Positions 32,694 to 44,001 of a DNA stretch of 64,000 bases are shown one piece after another (position 1 is the stretch's first letter; every line of letters begins with the position of its first letter). The DNA is from Termitomyces sp. T153 (taxonomy: Eukaryota; Basidiomycota; Agaricomycetes; Agaricales; Lyophyllaceae): contig JACKQL020000018.1 in assembly GCA_018296165.2 (NCBI GenBank), positions 62,001 through 126,000 on the forward strand, read 5' to 3'. The notes below the pieces were generated by a model. It did not search any database. It was not told the DNA's origin and was given only the letters and a program-made list of their open reading frames with translations. A program made the translations under genes and the position numbers.

Positions 32694-32695
<2 letters not shown>

Positions 32696-33135
32696 GTTGA
32701 TGTAAGCCGAAGGCTTGCATGAATTTGTGATTGAATTTCTTACACTCCTATTGGTCCAAAACCCCTCAAATTTCCTTTGAAGGTCTTAACCCGTGCAACG
32801 GCCACAAATTTCACTTCGCCCTTTCATATGTATACAATAATATAAATGATTGCTATTAAAAAAAACCTTGGAGGCACTTCCCCCCACCCCTTGCCCCCTA
32901 GTGGTACCCCTGTGGTTTCATCACTATTCTACTATGGTGCCACAGTTTTCTGTGGCACCAATGCCAATGGCTGAACCTAGCCAAGTAGTGGGCATGACAG
33001 GTCAGGTCTGCAACAACCTGCTACTCAGTCTCATCAAGTAGGGACTTCCATCCCTGATCCATCTTGTCCATGCACAATGGGCATGGATAACAGACAACTC
33101 AGCATCAGTCATGGCACTGATGGAGTTGCTGGCCC

Positions 33136-33318
33136 TGTCACAATATGCATGTTATGTATAGCTACACAACCATTGATTCCTTGTAGATACAGTCTTTAGC
33201 TTGGTTCATCTTGTTCAATAGGTATGTATGTTGCATGTACACTACAACATCACTAGAATACATCTTGTTCAACAGCAATTGTTGCACCACATTGCAAACT
33301 GTCAGCATTGGGATTACA
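33136..33318 (+). repeat. 5' LTR of the Gypsy element
   Basis: Begins TGTCACAATATGCATG and ends GGGATTACA. Partner of 37023-37205, same length, diverged at scattered positions, many of them C/T or G/A. Confidence 0.92.
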
Positions 33319-34619
33319 CTTGAACCAAGCTAAACATAAAAACTCACTGAAACACAAAATTTGTCACAACATGGACAAGGAAGCACCAGAAAGAGTCAAA
33401 GAAATTGCAAACCATGTGTCCCAACATCTTCATTGGAGTTCACTGTGGTTATTCTTGTGGGAAGAGCACAGGGCTTACACAGAACATGTTACAAGTGCAG
33501 GAGCAGGGAGCACACAGTGGGAGTGTGTCTGGAATGGGTATGGCAAATCAAGACCATTGCAGCACAGCTCTGCTAGGGGGCAGCTGATGTCCAAGGCAAA
33601 GGAGGCTCAGCCTTGGAAGCTTGGCAGATATAGGGGATGAAAATCTGATCCTGGATGTAAACTGGCTGTGCCAACACAACCCATCTATTGACTATCATCA
33701 CCAGTGACAGGGGGCCCAAGGTGCCCTCCTTTGGAGAGGCAGTTGGAGCTTGAGAGGAGGGCAGAAAGAAAGAGGGCAGCAGCAAATGCATATGGAGAGG
33801 AGGTTCTGATAGCAGAGGATGAGAGGAGAGTGGGACTGCAGGGAGGATCAATGAGGATGCTGACATTTGGGGTCAGGGTGTTTGCAAAAAAGTCAACATG
33901 TATGGCACTGGCAGGTTTGCACCCTATGTTAGCAGTTCCTGTGGAGAAGTTTGCAGGGCTCAAAAGGGCAAGGACATGGACAACAAGTTTCAGAGAGGGA
34001 CAGCAGCAGGAGGTAGTATAGGTAGCAAGGGCCTGTGTTGATGAAGCCATCATGCAAGCAGAAGAGGGGGTGCAGACAAGTAATAGCAGGAGGGAGGAGA
34101 TATTTTTAGAGCAGTGGTGGGACATGCAATCTGTGAGGAGCACAACAAGCCCTTGGCTAGTACTGAAGGGAAGCATAGTGGCCATACAGAGTGTGTCACA
34201 GTCCTTGGTAGAGAGAGCAATAAGGGAGTCTGGGGAGAGGGTGAAGACAATGGAGGAGATGGTGCCAGTGGAGTTCCACAAATTTCTTAATGTGTTTGAC
34301 AAGCAACATTCAGAATGGTTGGCACAACATCAGAAACATGGCCTGGGCATCAAGCTGGTGGAGGGCACAGAAGTGCTGCCTCCAGGGAAATTGTACCAGA
34401 TAGCACCAGCAGAGCTCTAGGCACTTCAGGAATTTGTCAACAAGAATCTTGCTAAAGGGTACATCCACCCATTGAACACACCTTGCAGGGCCCCAGTCTT
34501 CTTTGTCAAAAAGATGATGGTTCATTGCACCTTGTTGTTGACTTTGGGGCACTGAATGTGGTCACAAAAATGATGTCCAGGTGTGTAAGGTGCTATGATG
34601 GCTGCAGGAGGCAGATTGG

Positions 34620-35345
34620 TTCCTGAAGCCAGAGAAGTGCAAATTTTGCACAACAGAGGTTGATTATCTGGGGCTGAAGATTACACCAAGTTGTGAGGGG
34701 ATGGACCTGGTCAAAGTAAGCAGTGTGATGGAATGGCCAACTCCAAGGAATGTATGGCATGTTAACCATTTTCTGGGATGCTGCAACTTTTATTGGCACT
34801 TTGTGGAAGATTATGTGATGATTGCAAGACTATTGGAGAGATTGAAGGGGAAGGATTGATTGTGATGGTGGGGAGAGGTAGAGCAGGGTGAATTCAATGC
34901 ATTGAAAGCAGCATTTGTTAGAGCACCAGTGCTGGTGATGCCAAACATGGAGGTAGCTTTCAGGGTGGAGAAAAATGCATCAGATTTTGTGATTGGGGCA
35001 GTGTTATCACAGAAGCAGAGGATGGAGAGTGGAGGCCAGTAGCATTCTTCTTGAAGGCCATGCAGCAAGCAGAATGGAACTATGGTGTCCATCACAAGGA
35101 GCTGTTGTCAGTGATACAGGCATTTGAAGTGTGGTGACCATACCTGGAAGTGAATCCTTGCCCAGTGGAGGTGTTTTCAGACCATTACAGTTTAAAATAC
35201 TTTATGGCAGCTCATGACCTGAACCAAATACAAGCATGATGGAGCCTCTTCCTAAATGGTTTCATCTTTGTGATCAACCACCAACCAGGACACCTCAGTG
35301 CAGGGCCTGACAGCCTGACAAGAAGACCAGACCATGAGATTCCAC
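34620..35345 (+). pseudogene. Gypsy RT C-terminus and RNase H remnant
   Basis: Reads FLKPEKCKF, VDYLGLKITP, FLGCCNFYWHFVEDY, then RNase H pieces ASDFVIGAVLSQ, EWNYGVHHKELLSVIQAFEVW and HQPGHLSAGPDSLTRRPD, with stops and frame changes between them. This is the standard order after the RT core in Ty3/Gypsy pol. Confidence 0.85.
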
Positions 35346-35760
35346 AAGGAGAACATGACAATACAAAGCAAATACTGCTGAAAGATGAACATGTGGCCAA
35401 AAGAGTGGTGGTGGTGGTGGTGTTGGAGAAGTGCAGGGAGTCAGAGGTGGTCAGGTGATTGGCAGGGGTGCAGACAATTGTGGCAGATAGGAATATTCCA
35501 ACAAGAATCTGGGAGGTGTCACAGGCAAACCTTTGGTGCCACTGTGGCAATTGGCAGACACCCTAGCATTGGTGATGTCAAGGCTAAGGAAAGTTATAGT
35601 GGATGGGTGGTTGGTGTGCTTCAGGTGATTTGTGTATGTTTCAGATGATGACAAAGTCAAGCAGTTGATTTTACAGCTCTATCATGCCTCAATTTCAGCT
35701 GGACACCCTTGACAAGCAAATATGCTGGCATTGATTGCCTAAAATTAGTACTGGCCAAGG

Positions 35761-36588
35761 ATGTCCAAGTTTGTGAAGCAATATGTCAAAGGCTGCAAAA
35801 TGTGTCAAAGGATAAAGCTATGGAGGCAGAAACCATCCAGGTTATCACAGCCTTTAGAGGTACCTGATGGCCCATGGCAACATGTCTTGATGGACTATAT
35901 TGGGCCATTGCCAGTGTCAAAGAGCTATGATGCAATCCAAGTGGTGTGCAATAAGTTGACAAACTGTGCACATTTTCTGGGGGCCCATTCAGATAATGAC
36001 ACTGTGGCAATGTACAATACATTTATGGAGCAGGTGTGGTGCCTCCACATAACACCAAAGAAAGTGGTATTGGACAGGGGTCCACAGTTTGTGGTGTGGC
36101 ATGTGAAGCAGATGTGGGAGAGGTTAGGGATGAAGCAGGCACTGTCATTGGTGCATCACCTGCAAATGGACAGTCAAACAGAATGTGTGAATCAAGAACT
36201 TGAAGTTTACTTACATGCATTTGTTGACTACTACCAAGATGATTGGATAAACTGGTTGCCATTTGCCAAGCTTGCATACAACAATTGGGTGAATAGTGCA
36301 ATAGGAATGTTGCTGTTCTACATGGAGTATGCATATAATCCAATGTTCTCAATTGATCCAGTCAATTCTCAACTGGCAGATGTGTGCTTGGAGTGGATAC
36401 ACAAGGTCCAGGGGGAGCTAAAAGGGCTGTTGGAGTTGGCAGTGGCAAGGATGAAAAGATTTTATGATGCATGGGTGGACAAGGCACCAGATTACATCCC
36501 TGGGGATCATGTGTTCCTCAAGCATGCAGACCTCAGGTCAAACAGGCCAAGTAATAAACTGGACTTTAAATGGTTTGGACCATTCTGA
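35761..36588 (+). CDS. Gypsy integrase, uninterrupted portion
   Basis: Zinc-binding end KGCKMCQRIK, catalytic core MDYIGPLPVSKSYDAIQVV, VLDRGPQFV (Asp of the D,D35E set, usual SDRG changed to LDRG) and DSQTECVNQELE (Glu). The C-terminal part YIPGDHVFLKHADLRSNRPS follows. TGA at 36586-36588 sits where the family has an Arg-containing GPFRI-like motif, which fits CGA-to-TGA. The frame then continues to a chromodomain. Confidence 0.88.
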   Translation: MSKFVKQYVKGCKMCQRIKLWRQKPSRLSQPLEVPDGPWQHVLMDYIGPLPVSKSYDAIQVVCNKLTNCAHFLGAHSDNDTVAMYNTFMEQVWCLHITPKKVVLDRGPQFVVWHVKQMWERLGMKQALSLVHHLQMDSQTECVNQELEVYLHAFVDYYQDDWINWLPFAKLAYNNWVNSAIGMLLFYMEYAYNPMFSIDPVNSQLADVCLEWIHKVQGELKGLLELAVARMKRFYDAWVDKAPDYIPGDHVFLKHADLRSNRPSNKLDFKWFGPF

Positions 36589-36900
36589 ATTGCTCAGAAG
36601 ATTTCTGACATGGCTTACCAGTTGGAAGTCCCCAATAGTTGGTCTATCTATAATGTATCATATGTCTCCTGCCTAGTCTCAAAAAGAGAAGACACCATCT
36701 TTGGTCAGAAACAAGAGCCACCACCCCCAATCCAAATGGAAACTGAAGACAAAGTCAAAATTGAACAAATCATTAAGGAGCAGAGAACTAGGGGAGGTGT
36801 GAGGTAATTCCTGGTTAGATGGAAAGGGTTTGACAAGAGCAAAGATGAAAGGCTAAAAGAGTACAACATGCTGCATGCATTAGAGGCAATTTAGAAGTTC
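36589..36900 (+). pseudogene. Gypsy integrase tail and chromodomain remnant
   Basis: Reads AYQLEVPNSWSIYNVSYVSC, then EQIIKEQRTRGGVR, a stop, FLVRWKGFDKSKDE and LKEYNMLHALE. The YFLVRWKGF-like block identifies a chromodomain and so the chromovirus clade of Ty3/Gypsy. Confidence 0.82.
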
Positions 36901-37022
36901 CAAGAGAATGAGAGGACAGATGGGAAATGTTGATGTGACACAAAGCACAATTAGCACCACCTGATTAGCACCCAACAAGGAACCTTTTTTTCTCATTGCC
37001 TATCTTACAAGTAGGAGGCAGG

Positions 37023-37205
37023 TGTCACAATATACATGTGACATATAGCTACACAACTATCAATTCCTTGTAGATATGGTCTTTAGCTTGGTTCATCTTG
37101 TTCACTAGGTATGTATGCCACATGTATGCTACAACATTACTACAATACATCTTGTTCAATAGCCATTGTTGCACTACATTGTGAACTGTCAGCATTAGCA
37201 TTACA
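37023..37205 (+). repeat. 3' LTR of the Gypsy element
   Basis: Begins TGTCACAATATACATG and ends TAGCATTACA. It is preceded by a purine-rich AAGTAGGAGGCAGG tract and followed by GGCCC, the duplicated target. Confidence 0.92.
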
Positions 37206-37216
37206 GGCCCCTCCAC

Positions 37217-37546
37217 TGTTGGAATCTGAACTGTTAGGACCTAGATATAATACAGACTCATAAGTCTTTTATCCTCAGTTTGTAGATAGAATTGACTGCA
37301 TTCTGTGTCTAGATATAATACAGACTTGTAAGTCTTTTATCTATAGTACAATAAGTAAACGTTCATAGTATGTAAGTGTTTTGGCTCACCCTCATTGTAG
37401 ATAAAATTGACTTAGTATGACCAAGTCCATGTCCTCATATATAAGTCTCTGTGTTCCATTGTCCAAGTGGTGACAATGGTTTGTGATATATGTGAAGTGT
37501 TTAAGTCAGGTATGCTTTGTGGTGGCATACACATTGGGTTGTGACA
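37217..37546 (+). mobile_element. Copia-type LTR, related to the 16984 solo LTR
   Basis: A 330-bp segment from TGTTGGAATCTGAACTG to GGGTTGTGACA, with TATATAAG at about 37437. It shares start, end and internal blocks with 16984-17308. The flanks (TCCAC, CTACT) do not match, so no target duplication is seen. It lies next to minus-strand Copia pol remnants, but whether it belongs to them is unclear. Confidence 0.65.
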
Positions 37547-37793
37547 CTACTCACCATAAGTTTGCTTCTCCTCACAGAGTTACTGTAAGCCTACAATATG
37601 CAAGAGATATGTGAATTGTGGAGTTGGTAAGGCTCCAGTGAAGAGGTTGGTGACCTTGTCTTTTGTGTTAAAATACTGCATCATAAGTTCTTTGGAGATT
37701 TCCCATTCCCATAAGAAATGATACTTGATGTTGACATGCTTCATGCGAGAGTATTAAAGAGGATCCTCCAACAAGTTAACTGCTGACTTGTCA

Positions 37794-40700
37794 TCACACA
37801 AGTTTGTAGTTGCTCTGTCCAGCAGATATCCCAACACATCCATTACCATCATCAACCCTATGCATTCCTACACTGCCTGAAATGTGGCCATATACTCTGC
37901 TCTGCAAGACAAGGCTGCTATGGTCTTTTGCTTCCTCATTGCCCATGATATCAAGCCTGATTCTAGTGACCATGCATATCTGCCTATGCTTTGCCAAGTA
38001 TCCAAACAGTTCACCCAATTGGAGTCCATGAACCCAGTTAGGCCTACAGGTGCATCTCTCCCTAGGCTCAGGTGTAAGTCATGTGTCCCTTTCAAGTATT
38101 GAACAACTTGGATTCCAGGGTTCTAATGGATTGTAAGAGTATGAATCAAAGGATTGATATAACTGTTAAACTGTGTACTGTATGTCAGGGTGGGTAGACA
38201 TAGCCAACCAAGTAAGCCTCCAATCAAATTTTGGTAGGGAATGTGTGTGATTTTCTTGAGCTCTTTGGGGGCAAGGTTTGACCTGTTGGTGCATTGGAGC
38301 TTCAGCCCAGGATCCATGGGTCTATCCACTGACAAAATATCTGCCTGACTGTACTGGGATACCAGTCTGTCTATGAGAATGGTCTGTGATAGAAAAACCT
38401 GTCTTTCAGGGCAGTCCCAGTCCACAGCAATTCCTACAATGTGATGCAGTGTACCCAGGTTGGATATAGTCCAAGTTTTCTCTAATTCCTCTTTAAAGCT
38501 GTTGTTTGCTTCCTTTGTACTTGCAATCAATAGAAGATCATCCACATGTACTCCTGACTGTTCTCTCATCAGTGGTTATAAATGCAAGCTTCACATCTGA
38601 GTCAAATGAATCCCAGTCCTTTCATTATCTTGTCCAAGATGCAGTTTCATATCCTCTCTGCCTGCTTTATTCCATATATTGGCCTCAACAGCTTGCAAAC
38701 CCAAGTTTTCTCACCTTCTTCTTCAAAGCATCTCAGTTGTTGCATGTAAATTTGCTCCTCCTCAGGTAAGTCTATTTAAATATACAGTCTTCATGTCTAT
38801 CTGAACAGTCCAACAATGCTGCTAAATATAGAAGTATGCACAATGACTCCACATGCACACTATGTGAGGTAGTTTTGTTGTAATCTTATCCTTGCACCAA
38901 TGTGTACTCATGTAGGGCATGTCACATCTTAAATCAAGTGATGTTACCCTGTTCATTTCATTTGATTGTGAACATGGGTGTATTTGAATATTCTCTGCCC
39001 CTGAAGTACCTTCTTTGGCACAGGCTCCTAGACTCTCATATCTGACAACAATCCCAGCTCCTCCTTGTACAATGCCTCCCAATTTGCCCAATCTGTTGAG
39101 TCTTTTGCTTTGTCTAGCATTTTCAGAGTATCAGGGTCTGTCTCAGGGATTGATATCTGATAGATTATTTGCAGTGTTATATGCCATCACAGCTTGATCC
39201 ATCTCTTTGTTACCCACACCAGCATCATCCATGTTTGCAGGAAATCCCTATTGCAGGTTGTTGTTAGGTCCAGCTGACCTGGGGAGCTCTCTCACTGTAG
39301 AGCAAGTAACCCACTAGCCAGAGAACTGCAATGACTAAGAGAACTTACAGAGCATTGGAGTTTGATGAGGGTCAAACAGACAATCCAAAAGTTTGGAGGT
39401 GGCAAGAATACTAAGTTTGGAGGCTTAGGAATCAAGCCAGAGTTTTGTTGGGATTTAAGGTCAATGAATGGATTATGATTTGGAGCAGCAGAGTAAGTAA
39501 GGATAAGTCCCAGGAAACAGATAATGCCAGGAAACTAGAGGCCAGGAAATGATGTAAGCTAAAGGCAATATTGAGACTAGAGTACTGACTATGGCAGTAT
39601 AGTACTTATGTATAGTAGGGCATTCAGGTTCTTGGAGTGGTTTAGAGGCTCGGATGGGAGTATGGAGTGTGTCACTGAGGTCTAGGCTGTGTTCCAAGAC
39701 TGGGAACAGGGTGGCAGTGCTGAAACAGGGTTGGAAGTGCTGCTGGGGGTCTTGTATGAGTGCAGGGAACACATGGGGATGGTGGTGGTGGTGGTGGTGG
39801 TGGTGGTGGTTCAACTATCTTGGGAGGATTTTGTGGGGCTGCATCTTTGTTATTGGTTGTAGTTCTGGTTCTGGTACTGGATCAATCTCATGAATTGGGC
39901 CTGGGATAATGATCATTTCATTATCATCAGAGTATTGATTAGGTTTAAGTGCCAAGATCTTGTGATTGAATTAATAGATGGAAAATCTGTCTTGTGGTCA
40001 TCTTCTTGAGTAGTTGTGGAGTTGGGAGAGTTTTCTATATCTTCATCATGGCTCTCAATCAATTTCACATAGTATGAGCTATAAACCTTCTTGGACAATC
40101 TTTCATAATATATGTATGCCTTAGAATTTGGATTGTACCCAATGAGAACACATTCAATCAACTTCTGAATTACCTTTGTGGAGGATAAGCACAAATACCT
40201 GGCACCCAATCTTGTGAATGTAAGAGTAGTCTGGCTTTTTCTGATACCACAGTTCATCTGGTGTGACATTTTTGATGGACAAAGTCTTCCCTTTTCCATG
40301 AAGCTGAGTAGTGGTGAGATAAAATTCATGTCACAGATATGTCAGATATTTGGCTGCAAGGTGCATTGATTGTACCTTCCCCATCAAGTTTCTGTACATC
40401 CTTTTGACTTGTCTTATGTGAACTAAAGTATGTGGGGCTCCCACCTCAAGTATGGTATCTTGAGATTTGTACCATGCCTTGTAGACCTTGCCATTAAATT
40501 CACCGTCTTGACCAGTTTGCACAATTTTGAGTTTTTCACTAGTCTCTGTTTCACAAGCTAGTATCTACATTTTCAGTTCTTCAAACCCATCATCTGTTGT
40601 CTTCAGAAAATTGCCCATGGTTTGCTCATATAATCATCAACTATATTCATGACATAGTTGTTGCCTGTACATGATGTTACAGTGAATTTACCTGTCAGAT

Positions 40701-41203
40701 CTACCTATATCTTCTCCAACCTCCTTGTTGCCCTATGCCCTTCACCCTCTTCTCTCTCCTTTGGTACTGGTATCCTGTGGTCACATTTATGAGGTTTTGA
40801 GGGAACTTTTTTGGGTATACCTTCAATCATTCCTACAGATGCCATCTGCATAATGGCTTGGTAGTTTGTGTGCCCCAGTCTGTTATGCCAGGATCTGAGC
40901 TTAGGTGTGGCATGCATGGTGTATGCCTGATCAAGGTGCAGATTCCAAGCATAGAGGTGGTGTTGGGCTGTTAGAGTTCCAATTGCAACAATAGTGTGTG
41001 TTGCTTTCTTTGTGAGAGTAGTGCCAAGGATCATCAAAGGTTATAGTGATTCCTACTTGCTTTGCAAGCTCACTGATAGATAAGAGCCAAACAGTGGATT
41101 TTGGAACTAGGAAAGCATTATCAAGTTTGATATATATCCCTCCCTTGATGTATAAATGGATACTACCCATGCCTGTTATGGCTATAGTGGACCTGTAAGT
41201 CAT
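37794..41203 (-). mobile_element. Degenerate Copia element (pol remnants)
   Basis: Minus-strand order: protease-to-integrase linker at 40931-41203, GAG-pre-integrase (about 40705-41037, SWHNRLGHTNYQAIMQM), integrase core (40331-40522, QDGEFNGKVYKAWYKSQ), linker (39913-40329), RT catalytic half at 38123-38569 (VHVDDLLLIAS, LGTLHHIVGIA) and RNase H at 37868-38095 (GFMDSNWVNCLDTWQSIGRY). VHVDD replaces the usual YVDD. The RT front (about 38600-39100) is scrambled. Frames are broken and CpG depleted. Confidence 0.85.
39779..39810 (+). repeat. (TGG)n microsatellite
   Basis: About ten TGG/GGT units within the Copia linker region. Confidence 0.95.
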
Positions 41204-41439
41204 GAAATACCAGATGCAGGGTCTGTGATCAGAATAAGGTCCAAGAGGCTTACTTAGATCCTGAGACCTGCCAGAATGAGTCTAGAGAGGAGAGTGTAAG
41301 GGCATGTCAATATGCCTTAGTTAAGGCCAGGGTTATACCTAAGCCCCTATTGACTAGAGCTAAAATAGTACTAGTTGTCATCAAAAGGCAAGTAGTAATA
41401 TGGGACTAGTATGATCAACTTACCCTCAGTCTGCAGTTG

Positions 41440-42671
41440 ACTTTTCTCCTCCTCTTATACTTTTGGTACCAGCATTCTAGCCTGTTTACTAAGAATGCAA
41501 TGGTCACATATAGGAGGTTTGGAGGGAAAGGTCTTTGACATACTTTCTATCATTTCAGCACAGGCCATTTGCATATTGCTTGATAGCGTGTGTGTCCTAA
41601 CTTATTATGCCATGTCTTTAGGTCAGGAGGGGTATGCACCACAAATGCTTGGTCAATATGGAGGTTGATAGCAAACAGGTCCCTTTTTAGGATAAGAATT
41701 CCTATCACAATGAGAGTTTTGGTGGATTTCTTGACATGTGTTGTATCTATGTCATTGAAGGTAGTCACAATACTTGCTCACTTTGCCAATTTACTGATTA
41801 ATAGGGGGAAAACTGTAGATTTCAGGACAAAGGCATGATCAAGTTTGATGTAGCTTTCCTTGTTCATGCAGAGTTGAATATTGCCAATTCCTTTGGCTGT
41901 GATTGATGAGCATCCAACACTATGGATTAATCATTTGAATATTAGTGTTAGAGTTAGAAAGTCAGATGATTCAGAGGTATTATGTATATTGGCTCTAGGA
42001 TTGAGATAAAAGGGTAATGTTTCAAATGGAATGGTTGAGCTTGACAAGGTGATTTTACTGTGCTAATTGTGGTTGGTGTAGTTGCACCAGTCAATCCCAG
42101 CTCTTGGCTGTTGCTCAAGTGCAATCAGAGCATTGGATTCCATAGCCTTGATGTCTTTGACAATCCTGCAATTGGAAGGACATCTGATGTGAGTCCAGAA
42201 AATTTGGATTTTTATTGCAGGAGCAGATTTCTCCCCCTGTGCGGTGATATATGCAGCAAATGCTTTTGTGTCTCCTTTGACAGTGATGGCTGAGCCCTCA
42301 GATGGTTTTATAGTGATGAAAAGTAGTCTTTTTCTTGTCCTTAGTCTTACATACATTGGGGATCAAAATGTGCAATACATCCCTTTTCAGATTCTTCCGC
42401 TCTTTTTCCAGCCATCCCCCCCTTGATTGTCATGGCCTTTGCAGCAAAGACATCTTGATATGAGAGACTAGTCTGCAATAGCTGTAAGAAAAAAGGATGT
42501 ACAAATATCATAGGCCAAGGCCATACTCAACTCTAGTATCATATCCATTGGTGTGTTTGCTGCTTTATCTACATCAATCAAAATCTGTTCCCCTTTGAAG
42601 AAGGGGCAAATTTCAGGTGGGCCATACTTCTTGACATTGGAAGTGCCTGCTAGGTCATGAGATATAATCAA
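41440..42671 (-). mobile_element. Second, partial Copia copy (gag to pre-integrase)
   Basis: A separate Copia front end adjoins the previous element. It has a gag piece at 42468-42671 (ISHDLAGTSNVKKYG, like ISHDLEQVGNTKKYG of the 5.8-kb copy), a protease-region piece at 41760-42356, and GAG-pre-integrase at 41550-41768 (TWHNKLGHTRYQAI). Because pre-integrase occurs twice within about 1 kb, two insertions or a rearranged duplication are present. Confidence 0.75.
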
Positions 42672-42679
42672 TTGTATGT

Positions 42680-42962
42680 GGGCATAGCCCAGAACACAAC
42701 AGTGAGGAGGCAGACACCCCCAACCATGACTCAGAGAATGAGCAACTATGGGCCAAGCAATCCTGCAATCCCAAATGCTCCTAGATTGCTATCCCATGGC
42801 CAAAACAAGCAGGGGCACCATGCTGGGATATGTCTTTTATGCAATGAGCAAGGACAATTCATTACAAAATGTGTTGACCAGAATTTCCTTGGCCATGCAC
42901 TTTGGATAATTGATGGAGACAAGTTCAAATTCCAGTATGCAAAAAATAAGCCTGTAATTTAG
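42680..42962 (+). pseudogene. Zinc-knuckle-like fragment, probably from a retroelement
   Basis: The plus-strand frame contains CLLCNEQGQFITKC, a degenerate C-x2-C-x4-(H to Q)-x4-C knuckle, in a Pro/Gln-rich context. Its opposite orientation to the neighbouring Copia gag suggests another element. Confidence 0.35.
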
Positions 42963-44001
42963 TTGACTCCAAAGCACTGGCTCTGGTGATTGTCATGCAG
43001 TATGCATATACTAGATATTGAAAAGTTTTGAGTTTTAATATCATTTATGATAGAAAATAAGACAATAGACAGGTTCAGATGATCCAAAATATATTATCCT
43101 AAGTTCAACTATACCTCATTGCACAGCTGGAATACAACTACAGAGGCTCAAGCTAGACACCAATGGAGTACTGCACTATATCTGAACAATGGCTTGATGT
43201 AATCAAGTCTGTAATTGATTCAATTTGCTCTGCATTGATGGGGTAGTTATTGACAACTTTAGATTGAGTTATTTATCCTGACAAGAGAGTCCCAGGGCCT
43301 CAGTTATCCAACATTATTGGGGTTCAATTTCTCCTGATGCATATATGTGCAGACCATTGTTATTTGATCTTCTTTCATCTTTCAACATTTCCATAATAAT
43401 AGCATCTTTTTACTCCAGTTCATTTCCATAATAATAGTGTCTTTTCACTCCAGTTCTCTATGATCAGTTCATTTTGAATCTACAGGGCCTGTCTCTCAGT
43501 ACTCATTTATTACTTAGTATATGTAATGCAGCACATTGGGTTTTTTATTTGATTATCTGAGAATGCATTTTGTTATTGTGCTACTATAGACTAGGAAGGC
43601 TTGTATTCCTGCTGTGAAGTAGTAGCTTCAGTTTCTTAGATATCTGGAACAAGGTGTTTCTTCATCTGCATTGGCATGAACTTCCCAGCCTTGCAACACA
43701 TGTACTATTATACTCAGTCCCCCCTGCACAAGAGCCTTTAGACCTGCCTCACACCTATCTAGACAGGGTGAGGTAGTTCAAAAACAATCCATTCCACTTT
43801 CAATCAACATAATCAATTCATGTCACAGAAAAATAATTGCTCAAGAAAGGATCTGCTAATGATTAATTTATTTGTTTATTCAGTTATTCAACAAACACAG
43901 ATTCATGTAATGGAACAATATCATTGCTCTAAAAAAGATATGCCAATTTCTGTTTATTCACTTACTAGACAAGCATAGGATGACACATGTCAGACTACAG
44001 A
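42963..44001. other. AT-rich, CpG-poor spacer
   Basis: No coding region is recognised. A short tandem echo CCATAATAATAG(C/T)(A/G)TCTTTT(T/C)ACTCCAGTT occurs at about 43391-43455. Confidence 0.4.

Larger units (their letters stand above)
33136..37205 (+). mobile_element. Ty3/Gypsy chromodomain retroelement with two LTRs
   Basis: Bounded by 183-bp LTRs and by the 5-bp duplication GGCCC (33131-33135 and 37206-37210). Internal order on the plus strand: Gag zinc knuckle CYKCRSREHTVGVC (about 33487), pre-RT region (34052-34420, EFHKFLNVFDKQHSEWL), RT, RNase H, integrase and chromodomain. The catalytic centre of RT is missing: sequence jumps from VVDFGALN (about 34550) to FLKPEKCKF (about 34620), losing the YxDD region. 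Numerous stops interrupt the frame (for example after APAEL and FGPF). CpG is strongly depleted. It is a dead copy, but its ends are intact. Confidence 0.92.
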
